A stretch of DNA of 64,000 nt from Lactifluus volemus (taxonomy: Eukaryota; Basidiomycota; Agaricomycetes; Russulales; Russulaceae): positions 310,001 to 374,000 of the forward strand of contig WTXI01000027.1 in assembly GCA_022376515.1 (NCBI GenBank), in the 5' to 3' direction. The number at the start of each line of letters is the position of its first letter. Positions within the stretch are counted from its first letter, which is position 1. Shown here in pieces: positions 23,336 through 34,141 of this stretch. The notes beneath the pieces are model-generated. The model did no database searches and was not told where the DNA came from. It saw only the letters and a program-made list of their open reading frames with translations. The position numbers and the translations under genes were made by a program.

Positions 23336-25095
23336 CCCTTAAGTGCATTCCAAAGTTGTTTGACAAGCTCCCACTCCAACTCTGTAATTGAGCAGTGTTC
23401 AAGTTTCAGGGAGTGACAGTCTGTCATTTGATTGATCAGGTCCTGGTAGGAGTGCACAAATTTGAGCGTGTTGTAGGTGGAGTTCCATCATGTTAACACA
23501 TCATAAGGCATGATATGGTCAGCTATAGCCTTCATTGGGTTAGCATCCTTTATCACAACCATTTTGATGGCCCTTTTTCACTCTGGCAAAAGTATGGTAA
23601 ACAAGTTTTTGACAGTGTAGGCAAATTGTCAGAGCTGGTACACCAAAAAGAGATGAGTGTGTGGTGCATGCTGAACTTGAGTAGGCTTACCTTATACAAG
23701 GTGTGGTGAAGTGGTTAAGACAACTTTGCCATGTTTTTTATTTTCTCTCCCATTGTCTCCTTTACCTCTGCCAAGTTCATTCTCTCTTTGTCATTGTCTT
23801 CTATCTCATTTTCCTCACCCCCCTCATCCTCATCTAGGTCTGAAACTTCTGCCAGTATGTCTGTGTTGCCTTCATCTTCTTTATCTGAGCTTGCTTTTGT
23901 TGATTCATCTTTGGCTCCAGACTTGTCCTTACTGTCCTCACCATCATCTCCTTTTGAAATGTTAAATTGGTGCAAGATGGCCCTGGCTACCAAATTTACT
24001 ACATGTGCAAGGTATCAGGCATGGTTTACAGGGCCAAGAAAGTGCAGGAGATCCTTTGCAAGAGCTTTGATCATCTTATCATTGGTGGAGACATTGTCAC
24101 AAGTGATGCCCAGGATCTATCAAGATAAGTCAGCTACTCTTCTGATTGTAGAGACATGAATCAAATTTTGTCAGAAATTTTGTAATCTGTGAGAATTTTT
24201 GCAAACACCACAGTAAGTTTGGTCCCAGTGTGTGACACTGTCAACTTGATAATATCCAAGAGCAAACACATGGGCTGGCTCTTGTGTTTGAAATGAATGG
24301 TCACAGCCACAAATGCCTTGTGGTTTGGGAATGTCCAGGCATCTGTAGCAAAATTCAAATGGCCATCATATTTCTGCTACTCAGGTAAGTTTACTTTGTG
24401 TTATTTGGGACCAATGGTGAACTAACATGTAACATGTTTATGACACAGTGCTTGACTCTTCTGAAGACTACATAAATGTCTCGCCTAACTGTCCATAACA
24501 ACAGAATTTAATAATGCAGATGCCCTGTTTTCATCAAGCTGTGGAATGCAGGGTCATCAATCATACTTATGGGCTGCATGCTTTTGATGACCTATCAGAT
24601 ACACTCAACTAGACTGTCCAGGGGCTAGGCTGGCCCTTGTTGGCTCTAGGGCCTGGCCAGCAATTTGCTGGCCCTTGAGGGGCCAGGCCAGCACCAGGGT
24701 AGCCCTGCCCTTATTTTCAGGGCCAGGGCTGGAGAGCTTTATCACTGGCCCTTAGGGTTGGCCCTGCCCTGGCTACCCTAAACAGGGTGGTGTGGCGGCG
24801 GGGAGGGGGGCAGGCTACAGGCATGCAGAACAGTGGTGTGGGCAGTATGGGAACAGTGCAGGGACAGTGACGGCAGCATGGGGGTGGCAGTGACGTCAGG
24901 ACAGCAACCACTGTGTGGGCTGCAATGGTTGCGTCTGGAACTGCAGCGGCTGGATAGCAACCGCTGCATTGGGACAGCAATGGCTGCATTGGGAATGGCA
25001 GTGGCGAGGAGGGAGATGACAGGGGTGGTACACTGTGTCAGGACAGCAACTGCTATGTTGAGAATAGTGGCAGGCGAGGGGGGAGATGGCAGGTA

Positions 25096-26605
25096 CATCA
25101 GGAAAATCCAGAAAAAACTTAGACAGCTTAACCAGCTTATCTCATTTTTAAGCCTGCCAAGTCACTCAAGCTACTTATTTTTTGCTTAGAAAATGAGTAT
25201 GTACAACAAGTAAGCAAATCAAGGCCAAAGATAAGCACATTAAGTAATTAAGATGTGTAAGACACTTAAGACAAGCAAACAGAAATAAAAAAATTAATTT
25301 ATGTAATTTAACTAAAGTCCGAAAAAAAATATGCTAAGTCGCGACTCGTGAAATTTTCGCTAAGTTGTTACAGTGGGTGTATTATTTACTACTGTTTGCA
25401 CAATGTTGATTTTCGTGCCTCTCGTAGTCTGCCACCCCTTTCCATCTCTCCCTCTATCCCCCTCCGTCGTTGTCTGCCCCGCCCCAACACGTCCCACCGC
25501 TGCCTCCTCCGCGTCCTCTCCTTCTCTGCCCCTGCCTCTGCCTCCTTCTCTGCCTCCTTCTCTACCTCCTTCTCTGGTTCTGCCTCTGGTTCTGGTTCTG
25601 CCTCTGCCCCTGGTTCTGCCTCTGCCTCCTTCGCGTCGTCATGGGCCTCCTGTGCCCGTGCCTCCCCCACTGCTTTCGCCACCTCTTGGATCCACTGCCT
25701 CTATGAGGCAGTCCACGTTGTCGCGCTGCCTGCGCTGACACCCCAGTACGTTGTCACGCTGCCTGTCCTGCCCCAACTCGTACTGACTTTTTCTTTTTTT
25801 CATCGCCTGCGCTGCCGCCTCTGCCGACCTGGACTACCATCCCCTGCGCCTCCTCCTCCTACGCTTCCCGTGCCTCCTCCTGTGCCTCCTCCTACACCTC
25901 CTCCCGTGCTTCCTCCCCTGCCTTCCGTGCTGCCTCCCACACCTCCCACGCTGCCTCCCACACCTCCCATGTCCCGCACGTTCTCCTGCACTTCCTCGCT
26001 CCCTTGTGCCCTGTGCCTCCTGTGCATTCTCTAGTGCCTCCTGGGCCTCTTGTTTCCTCCCGTGCACTCTCTCGTGCCTCCTGGGCCCCTCATTTCTTCC
26101 CACGCATTTGCTTGTGCCTCCCACGCCTCTCATTTCCTCTCACGCGCTCTCGCGCCTCTCACGCCCCTCGTTCTCTCGCGCCTCCCACGCGCCTCACTTT
26201 CTCCCACACCTCCACCACTGCCACCACTGCCACCACCACCTCCCCGTGGCTCTGCAGCCCCCACCTCTGCCAGGGCTGTTCCACCAAGGCTGGTGGAACC
26301 CTTGGTCTCCTGTACATAGTCCTAGTCATGTTGTAGTTTAGTCTCAATATATGGATTTATTGCCTAAATTTGTGTGATTGAAACTTTTGGTAAGCACAGA
26401 TCTAAGCTGCCATTTAAGTGAATCTCCCAACCTAAGCCCAAAATAAGCAACAATAAGCCCTGGCTAAGTCAAATTAAGGAGAAGACCTAGCTTAGCCTAA
26501 GCATGGCCAGCTTAGAGACATTTTGCTTAAAAGTGCTTAGAAGTGTTGTTAAGTCATATTAAGCATGCTCAAGTGTTTTTGAGAAAAACTTGGATTTTCC
26601 TGATG
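25096..26605 (+). mobile_element. 1.5-kb inverted-repeat element (ATCAGGAAAATCC ends), copy 1
   Basis: The termini are CATCAGGAAAATCCAG and a matching TGGATTTTCCTGATG. The interior starts with CTTA-rich DNA (AAGCAAAT, TAAGCAC), then has a long CT/CCTCC-rich core (25430-26300). It ends with mirrored CTTA-rich DNA. The reading frames in the core are Pro/Ser-rich and come from the repeat, so I see no transposase. The element at 37457-38937 is the same sequence in the opposite orientation. The flanks here (TA and AC) do not show a clean duplication. Confidence 0.8.
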
Positions 26606-26802
26606 ACTACAGCACAGAGTGGATGGGACCCACACACACCATAGTACAAGTCACTGGTGTCAGGGGCTCGGATGGTCACAACTGCAATGCCCGAGCGGCC
26701 GTGACACCAATGGACTGTCTACAGGTAGGTGCAGGGACATCTCTCGAAGGAGATGCCAGAGGGGAAAAGGGAACAAGACAATAAAGAAAATATAAGGGCA
26801 TT

Positions 26803-26990
26803 TCACAGTAGCTATTATTTAGCTCATTAATTTGGCCATTCTCATGATTCCCACTAGTTTTCTTTACTTTTTTCCTTCATTCCCATCTTTTTATTGCTAT
26901 CATTGATGATAATCAAAGAAAAAGGTAAGAAAAACTAGTGGGAATCATGAGAATGGCCAAATTAATAAGCTAAATAATGGCTACTGTGAA
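26803..26990. repeat. Foldback with about 65-bp arms
   Basis: The arms TTCACAGTAGCTATTATTTA... (from about 26804) and ...AATGGCTACTGTGAA (to about 26990) are near-perfect reverse complements. A pyrimidine-rich loop of about 55 bp (TTTCCTTCATTCCC) separates them. It is probably a small foldback MITE. I could not define a target duplication. Confidence 0.65.
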
Positions 26991-28346
26991 CAACCCTATA
27001 GAAAGATTAGTTATTAAGAGTCAAAAAAAAAAAGAATCATGACACACCAATAGACCAAGCTAATGGGCCATGGCAGTGCTAGCGGTGAGGGGGAGGTGTC
27101 ATGATAATGGCACTAACAGAAGGCAGTGGCACCAGAGCATGGGGTAACAGAAGAGCCCGAGGATGCTGAAAGCGGGGAACTCTCCCTGCTTGTGAGTTCA
27201 AATAAAATGGTAAAAAGGGGATCAGAGGGACGAAGGGAAGGAAAAGAGGAGAGTAGCGGCTGGTAGGATGGAGAACGCATAGAAGTCCCAAGTTGAGGGA
27301 TCTAAGCGAGATAAGCGGAGGTAAGAGGGAGAATAGATGAGATTTTAGAGGGAGAAGAAGCCAAGGAAACTTGAGGAAAAACTTAGAATCAGACGAGATT
27401 TCGAGAACAGAAGTGAGCAGCGAGATTTTCGCTGGCTTGTTTGTACATTCCGAAGCCGTATTTAAGTACAATCGAGCCCTGTAATCTAAAGGTGGAAATT
27501 TGTCAAGTACGGAGGCCTAAGTAAAACGTGAGGTGAACGGGAGCGAGGAAAACAGTCATAAAGGTAAGTAAAAGTCGTCGGAAGTGAGATGAAAGTGAAA
27601 GGAAGGAGCGCAAAGATTCTAAGTAACTGAGAGACAAAGGGGGAGTGGGAGCTAAATCATGAAAGAAAAAGGGGAACAAAAATAACCCTCAAAGTTGCGT
27701 GCACCCTCAGAATGCTTCACGGGATGCTCGCGGTCTCATCAAGAGGCCGATAGTCCATCAGACTAGAACGAGGGCACAGCACGAGTCACAGCACGCAGCC
27801 CGAGACATGGGCACGAAGACTAATCACAATGAAGGAGAAAATACCAAATCAAGTGGACAATAGAAAAACGAGGCAACTAGCACGGAACTGGAAACAGAGA
27901 CGCACAAGACAAGTTGAAATCATGAAAGAGACAAAGAGAAAACATTGTGCAACATGAGGCCGCAGAGGATGGGTCTATGGCCAAGGCATAGTCACATTGT
28001 GGCCGAGGGCGATCATGGCCCAATTTGAGATCAAAACCACGCAAGAACGAAATCTAAGCAGTCTGGAGAATTTGGCAGACAGCAGCACAGGTCGAGACGA
28101 GGAGGAAGCAGAACTCGTGTGTACTAAGTTGCACAAAAACGAGGTTTTCGGGGCCAGCTACTAAGCTGACCCTACAATGCGAAGTGTGAGACAGGGCGAT
28201 GGCAGCAACAGAGAAGGCACAAGAGAAGGGAGAGCAAAGATAGAGGCGTGGAAAACAAGAGTGGGCACAGGCACAGCAACACTGGGCGAGGGAGCAGATG
28301 ACAAGACAAGTGCAAGACTCAACGTGTTAAAAAAGTAAATATAGGC
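26991..28346. other. No gene recognised (interior of the 5.56-kb element)
   Basis: Purine-rich sequence with GAGAAAAGG-type words. The open minus-strand frame at 27079-27471 is Leu/Pro/Ser-rich and matches no domain I know. Confidence 0.4.
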
Positions 28347-29792
28347 TAGTAATCAACAGGGGTATCTCAAACCCCTGGGGTTTGAGGGTAGGGTAACTGT
28401 GGGGTAAGGGTAAGGGTAGGTCTTCACATACCCCAACAGACCCCCAGACCCCAGAGGTACCTCAGATGCCATAGCAGGTGGAGACAATAGAGGAGTAACA
28501 GAGAATATATCTGAGGATACAACAGTGTTGGTAGGGGCCCAGGTATACTCAGAGAAGCAATCAAAGGAACAGGGGGGGAGGTGGTGGTGGAAATGGATGC
28601 TATGATGAGGTGCAGTGGTGTGCATATAGCAGGGAGGCAAGAAAAACAACAGGAGGGTGGGGGAGGTGAGAATGGATGCTATGGCAATGCACAGCAGCGT
28701 GCACACAGCAAGGAGGTGAGGTGAATAACAGGGTGGCAGAGAAGGAGGGAGTGAATGCTATGGCAATATGTGGTGGTGCGCATGTGACAGTGAGGTGAGG
28801 GGAACAGCAGGAGGGCAGAGGCAGCAGGAGTGGATATTGTGGCAAGGTGCAGCAGTGCGTGTGGTAGGGAAGGGGCCAGAGGAGCAGGGTGATGAGAAGG
28901 CAGCAGTGCACATGTAGAAGAGAGGTAGGGGAGACAACAGCAGAGTGGACAAGGCAGAAATGGACACTGTGGAGAAGCATGTTAGAGTATGATCTTGAGC
29001 CAGCCCTAAAGTGGCTGCGCACGGACCATCGATGCATTGTGGCCATCGCTCCTTTACTATAACCTTTTTTACTCTTTGACACCTTACTAGGTTTTGCTTT
29101 CTCCCCCTTGGACGATTTCTGGGACCTTCTGCCCCACCCATTTTCACATGATACTCAAGGACTTGAAAGACTTAAATTTGTCGCCATTGCAGCCTCCTTT
29201 TTCCTCAGCGTTTCTATTTCTTACGCTGAGTCACAAAACTTCACAAAGCACAGTGGCACACATGTGGCAGGGAAGCGAGAGGGGCAATATGATGATAGAT
29301 GAGTCAGGGTTGGATGATATGGCAAGGCACAGTAGCACACATGCAGCAGGGAGTCAATAAGAGAAGCAAGGAGGAAGGCAGAGGCAGAAATGGATGCTGT
29401 GATGAGGTGCAGTGGTGTGCAGGCAGAATGTAGGTGAGATGAACAACAGAAGGGTAGATAAGGTAACAATAGATGTTTTGGCAAAGTGCAGAAGTGCGCA
29501 TGCAGTAGGAAGACAATAATGGAAGCAAGGAGACAGGGAGAGATGGAAACAGATGCTTTAATTAGATGCAGTGGGGTGACAGTGGCAGCAGCAGCAGGTG
29601 GAGACAATGGCACACACAGTGACACACTTACCTCATAAGAGGCATGACCCCAACACTAACCTCCAGGTCAGGTCTGTGTACCTCTGCCTGTACCCCACAA
29701 AAACCCTAACCCCAGCCTTGGGGTAAGGGTTTGCTGGGGTAAGGGTAAGGGTATCAATAAATATACCCTAGGGTTACCCTTGTTGATCACTA
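28347..29792. mobile_element. Minisatellite-rich hAT-type element, copy 1
   Basis: The ends TAGTAATCAACAGGGG and (reverse complement) TAGTGATCAACAAGGG are flanked by ATATAGGC (28339-28346) and ATATGGGC (29793-29800), an 8-bp duplication with one mismatch. The interior is a diverged tandem array (unit about 70-80 bp, core GGCAGGGAGGTGAG...AATGGATGCTGTGG). Near both ends are GGGTAAGGG-rich blocks. A type D solo LTR interrupts it at 28980. A second, incomplete copy lies at 45733-46456. Confidence 0.78.
28980..29245 (+). mobile_element. Solo LTR, type D
   Basis: It starts TGTTAGAG and ends ACTTCACA, with a perfect 5-bp duplication AAGCA (28975-28979 and 29246-29250). The second copy of the host element (near 45835) lacks the insert, which confirms the boundaries. 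It contains GCCAGCCCTAAAGTGGCTGC and a CTCAGCG...CGCTGAG hairpin shared with 1896-2281. Confidence 0.82.
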
Positions 29793-29854
29793 ATATGGGC
29801 ATGGACTGAGGCAAGACAACAGTTCAAGATAAGCTATAGAGGAAAAATATGTCA

Positions 29855-29930
29855 AGCTTGGATAGTGTAATGGTAAAGATGACATTAACTTCAATTTTTG
29901 TGTGCACTGGTTGAGAGTTCAAATCCCAGT
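29855..29930 (+). repeat. tRNA-like A-box/B-box module
   Basis: GGATAGTGTAATGGTAAAG (29860-29877) and GGTTGAGAGTTCAAATCCC (29909-29927) imitate tRNA A and B boxes. No acceptor stem closes the structure. It matches the module at 10725. Confidence 0.5.
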
Positions 29931-30398
29931 ATGTGCAATTGTCAGAAGGGAGCCTGTGAGTTGATTATGTGATTGAGTGTGAGAAACATTTACCAGAACT
30001 AATTAATTAACTAAATAGTTTTTTTAAGGGGTAGGGCTGGGTCAGCCCCGGCTGGCCCCGGGTCAGGCCAGGGGCAGGGCCAACTGCAGGGTGAACTGGC
30101 CCTGAGGGCCAGGGTCAGGGCTGGGTAAAATGGGGGGGGCTGTGGCCCAGCCCGGCCCCTGGACAGTCTACACTCAACTCTGCTATGGGGTTAGAATGTG
30201 TTCAATACCTAAAGGTTGATGCATGAATGTACTGTGCTTCTTTATATGTGTGTTGGCATAGCCTGTAAGTTATCTTCTCATTTCCTTGCCACTTGAAGGT
30301 TGCGGTAATTGTCCCATCCTTTATTTTAGCTTTGGCAAGGCCTTGTCAAATACTCATGATATCTTTTGCTTTGTTAGCTTGTTCAACGAGGTCCACGC

Positions 30399-31003
30399 TG
30401 TTATGGACGGACATGTGCTTGCTGACTCATACTATACATTTTCGGACTGCTGACTTGTTTCTGATGACTCCCTTGCTTATGCGAATGGACTGCCAATTGC
30501 TTTGTTTCAGATCGCTTACTTATTTCTCTCACGATACAGCCTCGCACAGCACCGTACAGCTGCAAGCAACAGCCACATGCACAGGATGACTTGCTGAATC
30601 CTGAAACATGTTTCAAATCCTGAAAGCTGTACGAAGGTCACAGCCCCTATGGCTGTGTACATAGCCTTGTTCTTCTCTATATAAACCCTGTACTTTCTGC
30701 CCTAGAGACCTTAAGTCTCAGTTTTGTTTTGCAATCCAAGTCTTCTATCTATTAGAATCTTGCTTGCCTAGAAGTATTAGACCTGAGAGAACCCTCTTGA
30801 CATCACACTCTTCGACTTCTTGACACTTTGGTCTCACCCCTGAGCCCAAAGCCCTTGACCTCTGAAACGCTCTTGACTTAGTTGTTTACTAAGTCTTATC
30901 TTTATCGAACCTTTGATCTTGACTTGCACACCTTGCAAGTCTCGCTCTTGACTTCACGAACGATCGTACACTTCGTACAAAGGTCCCACTTGGAACCTTA
31001 ACA
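30399..31003 (+). mobile_element. Solo LTR, type C, in the hAT transposase gene
   Basis: It begins TGTTATGGAC and ends CCTTAACA. A TATA-like CTATATAAACC lies at about 30678. The flanks CACGC (30394-30398) and CACAC (31004-31008) form a 5-bp duplication with one mismatch. The hAT reading frame is interrupted here and resumes on the other side. It is otherwise unrelated to LTR types A, B and D. Confidence 0.72.
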
Positions 31004-31110
31004 CACACCCCAGCACATCTTTATGTGCTTTCAGAGATTACTAGTTGACTTTGTATTGCTTGTGTCAAGGAACTGACAGACATTGTGGGCTTTGGCCCCT
31101 TTGCCCTTGC

Positions 31111-31817
31111 TGTTATGGTTATGCTGGCTGGATGGCCCATTTTTGCCTATTTTTTCATCTATTTTTGACTTGTGTTGCAGTCCTGATCCTCACTTCCTTA
31201 GCCAGCCCCCCTATTTTGCTTCTAAGGGCTATATATTGCTCTTTTGGATGTTTTTGACTCAGATACCTTGACTCAGCTCTTGAGTTAGATGTGCTGAGTC
31301 AGTTCTTAAGTTATCAGAACTGACTCAGGTACTTAGTCAATAGTTCTGACTATGTGTTTCTCTTGTAGGATAGTTAGCTAGCCCTCTGTATGCATAAATA
31401 GGGCTCTATGGATGAGCTAAAGCCCCAGCTTCAGCTCTGTTCAGAATCATAGCTAGTTGTTGTCTCCCAGAAAGATCCCCTTTACTTGTTCATTCTCTCT
31501 TGGTATCTTTGGTTAAGGTACACTAGGGTAGCTCATGTATATAAGGACCTCTGCTTAGGTCCTAGCTAAGCAGCTTGGACTTAAGCCCATAATACGAGCT
31601 TACTGTTCTGAGAACCTTCACACTTCACTCCTGAACCTCTCAGACATCTGATCTTTGTCTCACAAGCCATCAGTAATGCTGCAAGTTACTGCTGATACTT
31701 TGTCATGTGACCATTGACTTAGTACTTTCTGAACCTGACCCTTATCAACTGATGTCGCTAAGGTTTACCTGAACCACCTGACTCTACCAAGAGCATAAGA
31801 ACCGCTCATTCCTAACA
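31111..31817 (+). mobile_element. Chimeric 5' LTR (type B start, type A end) of the chromovirus
   Basis: From 31111 to about 31520 the sequence matches the type B LTR (TGTTATGGTTATG start, TGACTCA cluster at 31257-31328, TATA-like GCATAAATAGGGC near 31400). From about 31525 to 31817 it matches the type A LTR at 41127-41422, including TATA-like TATATAAGG (31538) and the CCTAACA end. The element's 3' LTR is pure type A. The 5' LTR has therefore acquired a different U3 region by recombination or template switching. Confidence 0.78.
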
Positions 31818-31829
31818 TAAGTCCAAGCT
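31818..31829 (+). promoter_or_regulatory. Self-priming primer-binding site
   Basis: TAAGTCCAAGCT, starting directly after the LTR end, is the exact reverse complement of AGCTTGGACTTA at 31572-31583, about 30 nt downstream of the TATA box (31538), i.e. the predicted mRNA 5' end. This is the arrangement known for Tf1/sushi-type chromoviruses, whose mRNA 5' end folds back to prime reverse transcription. The same pairing exists in the inverted copy (41682-41693). Confidence 0.7.
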
Positions 31830-31938
31830 CCTCAAATCTCTAGGAGGGACAAGAACCGACGTGAGGTGTTATCCCGCAAGCAGACTCTAGCCTTACCACC
31901 CAGATAGCGCAGCAGAGGAGAACAATAGTGCATTCGCA

Positions 31939-33696
31939 ATGGCCATGACACTTATCAACCAAGCCTTCACAGACAACGACACACTGGTCCCTGTGTCAGT
32001 ATGATTTACCAATGACCTACCCACCCATGTTCGAGGTGGCACATTCTGGAACCCCACAGAATAATGCTACAACATAGCACATGAAGGGAGCACTGGCCTC
32101 ATAGAATTTATTAATGATAGATGGTTCCTACTCCAAAGAGATGGAGAAGGAAGACTCCTAACTTGCCCGAGCATGGCCCTCCTACAAGAAGACCCAGAAG
32201 TAGGTTGGTGAATGGAAACAGATGCACAGCACCCGAACAACAGAGCCTTGAGCGCTCCCAGAGACCCCCCCCAGACAGACGATGATGACACAGACGAACC
32301 AGACATAGAGATAAGGTCCCCTGCGTCCTACCAGCAGCAGAGCCACGGGACTCCATACATGGACCTGGCATAACAAATAGAAGGTGTACAAGTCTACGCC
32401 ACAATGACAGAACCAGTAGTGGTCAATACAGCTTTTAGAAACAAGGGACCCCTCCCCGGGCTGTCCAGACAATGATGCAACCCATGGGGACACGGTCAGC
32501 CACTCGGTGGAGAACCTCCAGGTGCTGGAGGAGGAGGCCCCTTTGGAGGAGGGCCACCCCAAGGAGGCCCACCTGGAGGAGCCCCCTTTGGAGGAGGAGG
32601 AGAACCACCTGGAGGAGGACCACCCCAAGAAGGACCCCCACAACCAGTAGCTCTACCACATGCCTTCGTAAACGGGCCCTCTACAGGAAAACCACCAATG
32701 GCCTTCAACAAAGACAGGGGTGATGCACAACAGTTCATGAACCAGTGGAACCTTTTCTATTGGGTTAATAAGTTCAACATTAACTTGGCCACACCCTACC
32801 AAAGAGTAACCCAATGCCTTACCTATATCTGCAGACCAAAGGTCAATAACTGGGTTGAAGGGCAACTGGAGTGGCTGGACAACGTCACAAATAGGATCTA
32901 CAATCCAATCAGTGTAAACGATGAACGACTATGGACGCTCTTCAAAGTAGCATTTGAAAGCGCCTTTGAAGATACAGCTAAAGAACAAAATGTGGAAAGG
33001 GAGCTCACAGCCCTAAAAATGAGTGATGGAAAACTGGACATCTACATGTCTGACTTCTAAGAACTAGTGTGACGAGCCCAATAAAACCCAGATGACAAGG
33101 GAACCATTCTGATGTCCAGAGATGACCTGCCCCATGGACTAAACAGAGCAATCTTTGAGCACGTCACCCCGCAACCAAACACACTTGGGCATGTATAGCG
33201 GCCACCAGGGCACACCACCAGAAGTGGCTAGAGTGGGACGCACACTGGGGAAAGAGGTCTAAAAACCTCAAAGACAAGAACAAGGGAAGCATGTGAGACA
33301 GAGCACAGTAGTACCACCAGGGCGGACAGCGCAACGAAAATGCCATGGATGTAGATGGAGTTGTGGTCAACGCCATGACGGCAGAAGAGAAAGCCGATTG
33401 CATGAAGAGAGACACATGCTTCTTCTGCAAGGAAGGCAGCCATATGGCAAAGAACTGCCAGAAGAAGTGCAACGCCAAGGGGCAAAAGCCGTGGCAGACA
33501 AACCAAGTCACCACCACACAGACACAAGTGAACCAGGTGGCAACCGATCAAACAACAACACCTGCTATGACCCCTGTAACCACATCTCCCCTACTGACTC
33601 AGATCAACCATGACATGATCTGTGGAAACATAAGGAGCCTTCCCCAAGACGAGAGGAGGGCGCTCCTAGAGCAAATGCTAGACGATGAGGGTTTTT
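31939..33696 (+). pseudogene. Chromovirus gag: N-terminal domain, Gly/Pro linker, capsid, zinc knuckle
   Basis: The region opens with AMTLINQAFTDNDTLVPVSV, matching the inverted copy at 41423-41693. A Gly/Pro-rich linker follows (about 32500-32660). The capsid-like segment begins MAFNKDRGDAQQFMNQWNLF at 32698 and includes YICRPKVNNWVEGQLEWLD. A CCHC knuckle CFFCKEGSHMAKNC lies at about 33417-33458. At least six stops break the frame. In two places the inverted copy has CGA where this copy has a stop (TGA near 32003, TAA near 32062). Gag would coat the element's RNA in cytoplasmic particles, but this copy is dead. Confidence 0.85.
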
Positions 33697-33736
33697 AAAC
33701 TGCTCAAACCCGACGGCCTGGGTGCGAGTGGTATAG

Positions 33737-34141
33737 TTGTGTCATGTCAATAGTCAAAACCAAAATGCGATAATTTTAGACATCCCCTATGACTTGATAC
33801 GACTAATGGCTGAAGTAAAAACCCTCCTAGACAGTGGAGTCATGGAAAACCTCATGGACTCAAGAACCACGGATGCGCTACAAGTAAAGAAACAAGAACT
33901 CCTCTCTCCCAGAAAAGTTACAAATGCTGATGGCTCGCAAAATGCAGTAGGGATGCTCACCCACTACTGCAAACTCCAAGTCAGGCAAGGCAACAAAGAA
34001 CAAGTCCAGACATTCTTCATCATGAACCTGGGTATGGATCGCGTCATCCTCAGATATCCCTGGTTCAGGGACTTCAACCCACAAATAGACTGGGGGAAGC
34101 GAGTACTACACGGACCCCAACTTAGATTCGAAGCAAAGTGA
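33737..34141 (+). pseudogene. Chromovirus aspartic protease region
   Basis: The reading frame contains VKTLLDSGVMENLMDS (about 33818-33865), in which LLDSG is the retropepsin active-site motif, and later GMDRVILRYPWFRDFNPQIDW (about 34033-34096), typical of the C-terminal part of gypsy proteases. A stop at 34139 separates it from the reverse transcriptase. It would mature the polyprotein. Its position between the zinc knuckle and the RT is the normal gypsy order. Confidence 0.82.

Larger units (their letters stand above)
24610..30170. mobile_element. 5.56-kb hAT-type non-autonomous element, compound
   Basis: The ends TAGACTGTCCAGGGGC and its reverse complement are flanked by a perfect 8-bp duplication CACTCAAC (24602-24609 and 30171-30178), so the boundaries are firm. 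The subterminal regions are GGCC-rich imperfect repeats (24615-24780 and 30035-30160). The interior has no transposase. It holds three further structures: the 1.5-kb inverted-repeat element at 25096, the foldback at 26803 and the hAT-type element at 28347. It sits inside a hAT transposase gene. Confidence 0.88.
22640..31110 (-). pseudogene. hAT transposase gene, split by three insertions
   Basis: Read from right to left. Next to 31110 is a BED-type finger (NVCQFLDTSNTKSTSNL, then HIKMCWG). It is interrupted by a TGA where CGA (Arg) is likely. A solo LTR (30399-31003) follows, then DLVEQANKAKDI-like sequence (30340-30398). A 5.56-kb element (24610-30170) separates this from PAFHSLMKTGH (about 24550) and MNFATDAWTFPNHKAFVAVT (24358 downward). 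FNISKGDD with an acidic linker follows (23993-23715), then ELVKQLWNALK (about 23350). A palindromic MITE interrupts here. The gene ends with MDKMHDKLTKAMQNENYSSA (about 23045) and degraded sequence to 22640. The C-terminal hATC dimerisation motif is not visible. Confidence 0.85.

Noticed and set aside
23715..24159. Plus-strand frame rich in Ser/Leu as a membrane protein
   Set aside because: It is the antisense of the acidic linker of the hAT transposase.
24717..25189. Ala/Pro/His-rich frames as a gene
   Set aside because: They derive from GGCC-rich subterminal repeats and GCAGTGG-type repeats of the hAT-type element.
28980..29245. A Helitron end (hairpin near the 3' end)
   Set aside because: It has TG...CA termini and a 5-bp duplication AAGCA, and the empty site exists in the second copy, so it is a solo LTR.
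28560..29640. CRISPR array
   Set aside because: The units are diverged tandem repeats without regular unique spacers, in a eukaryotic sequence.
28390..29770. GGGTAAGGGTAAGGG and CCCTAACCCC blocks as telomere repeats
   Set aside because: The unit is GGGTAA/GGGGTAA, not TTAGGG, and the blocks are short and lie at the ends of a hAT-type element, repeated at 46375-46440.
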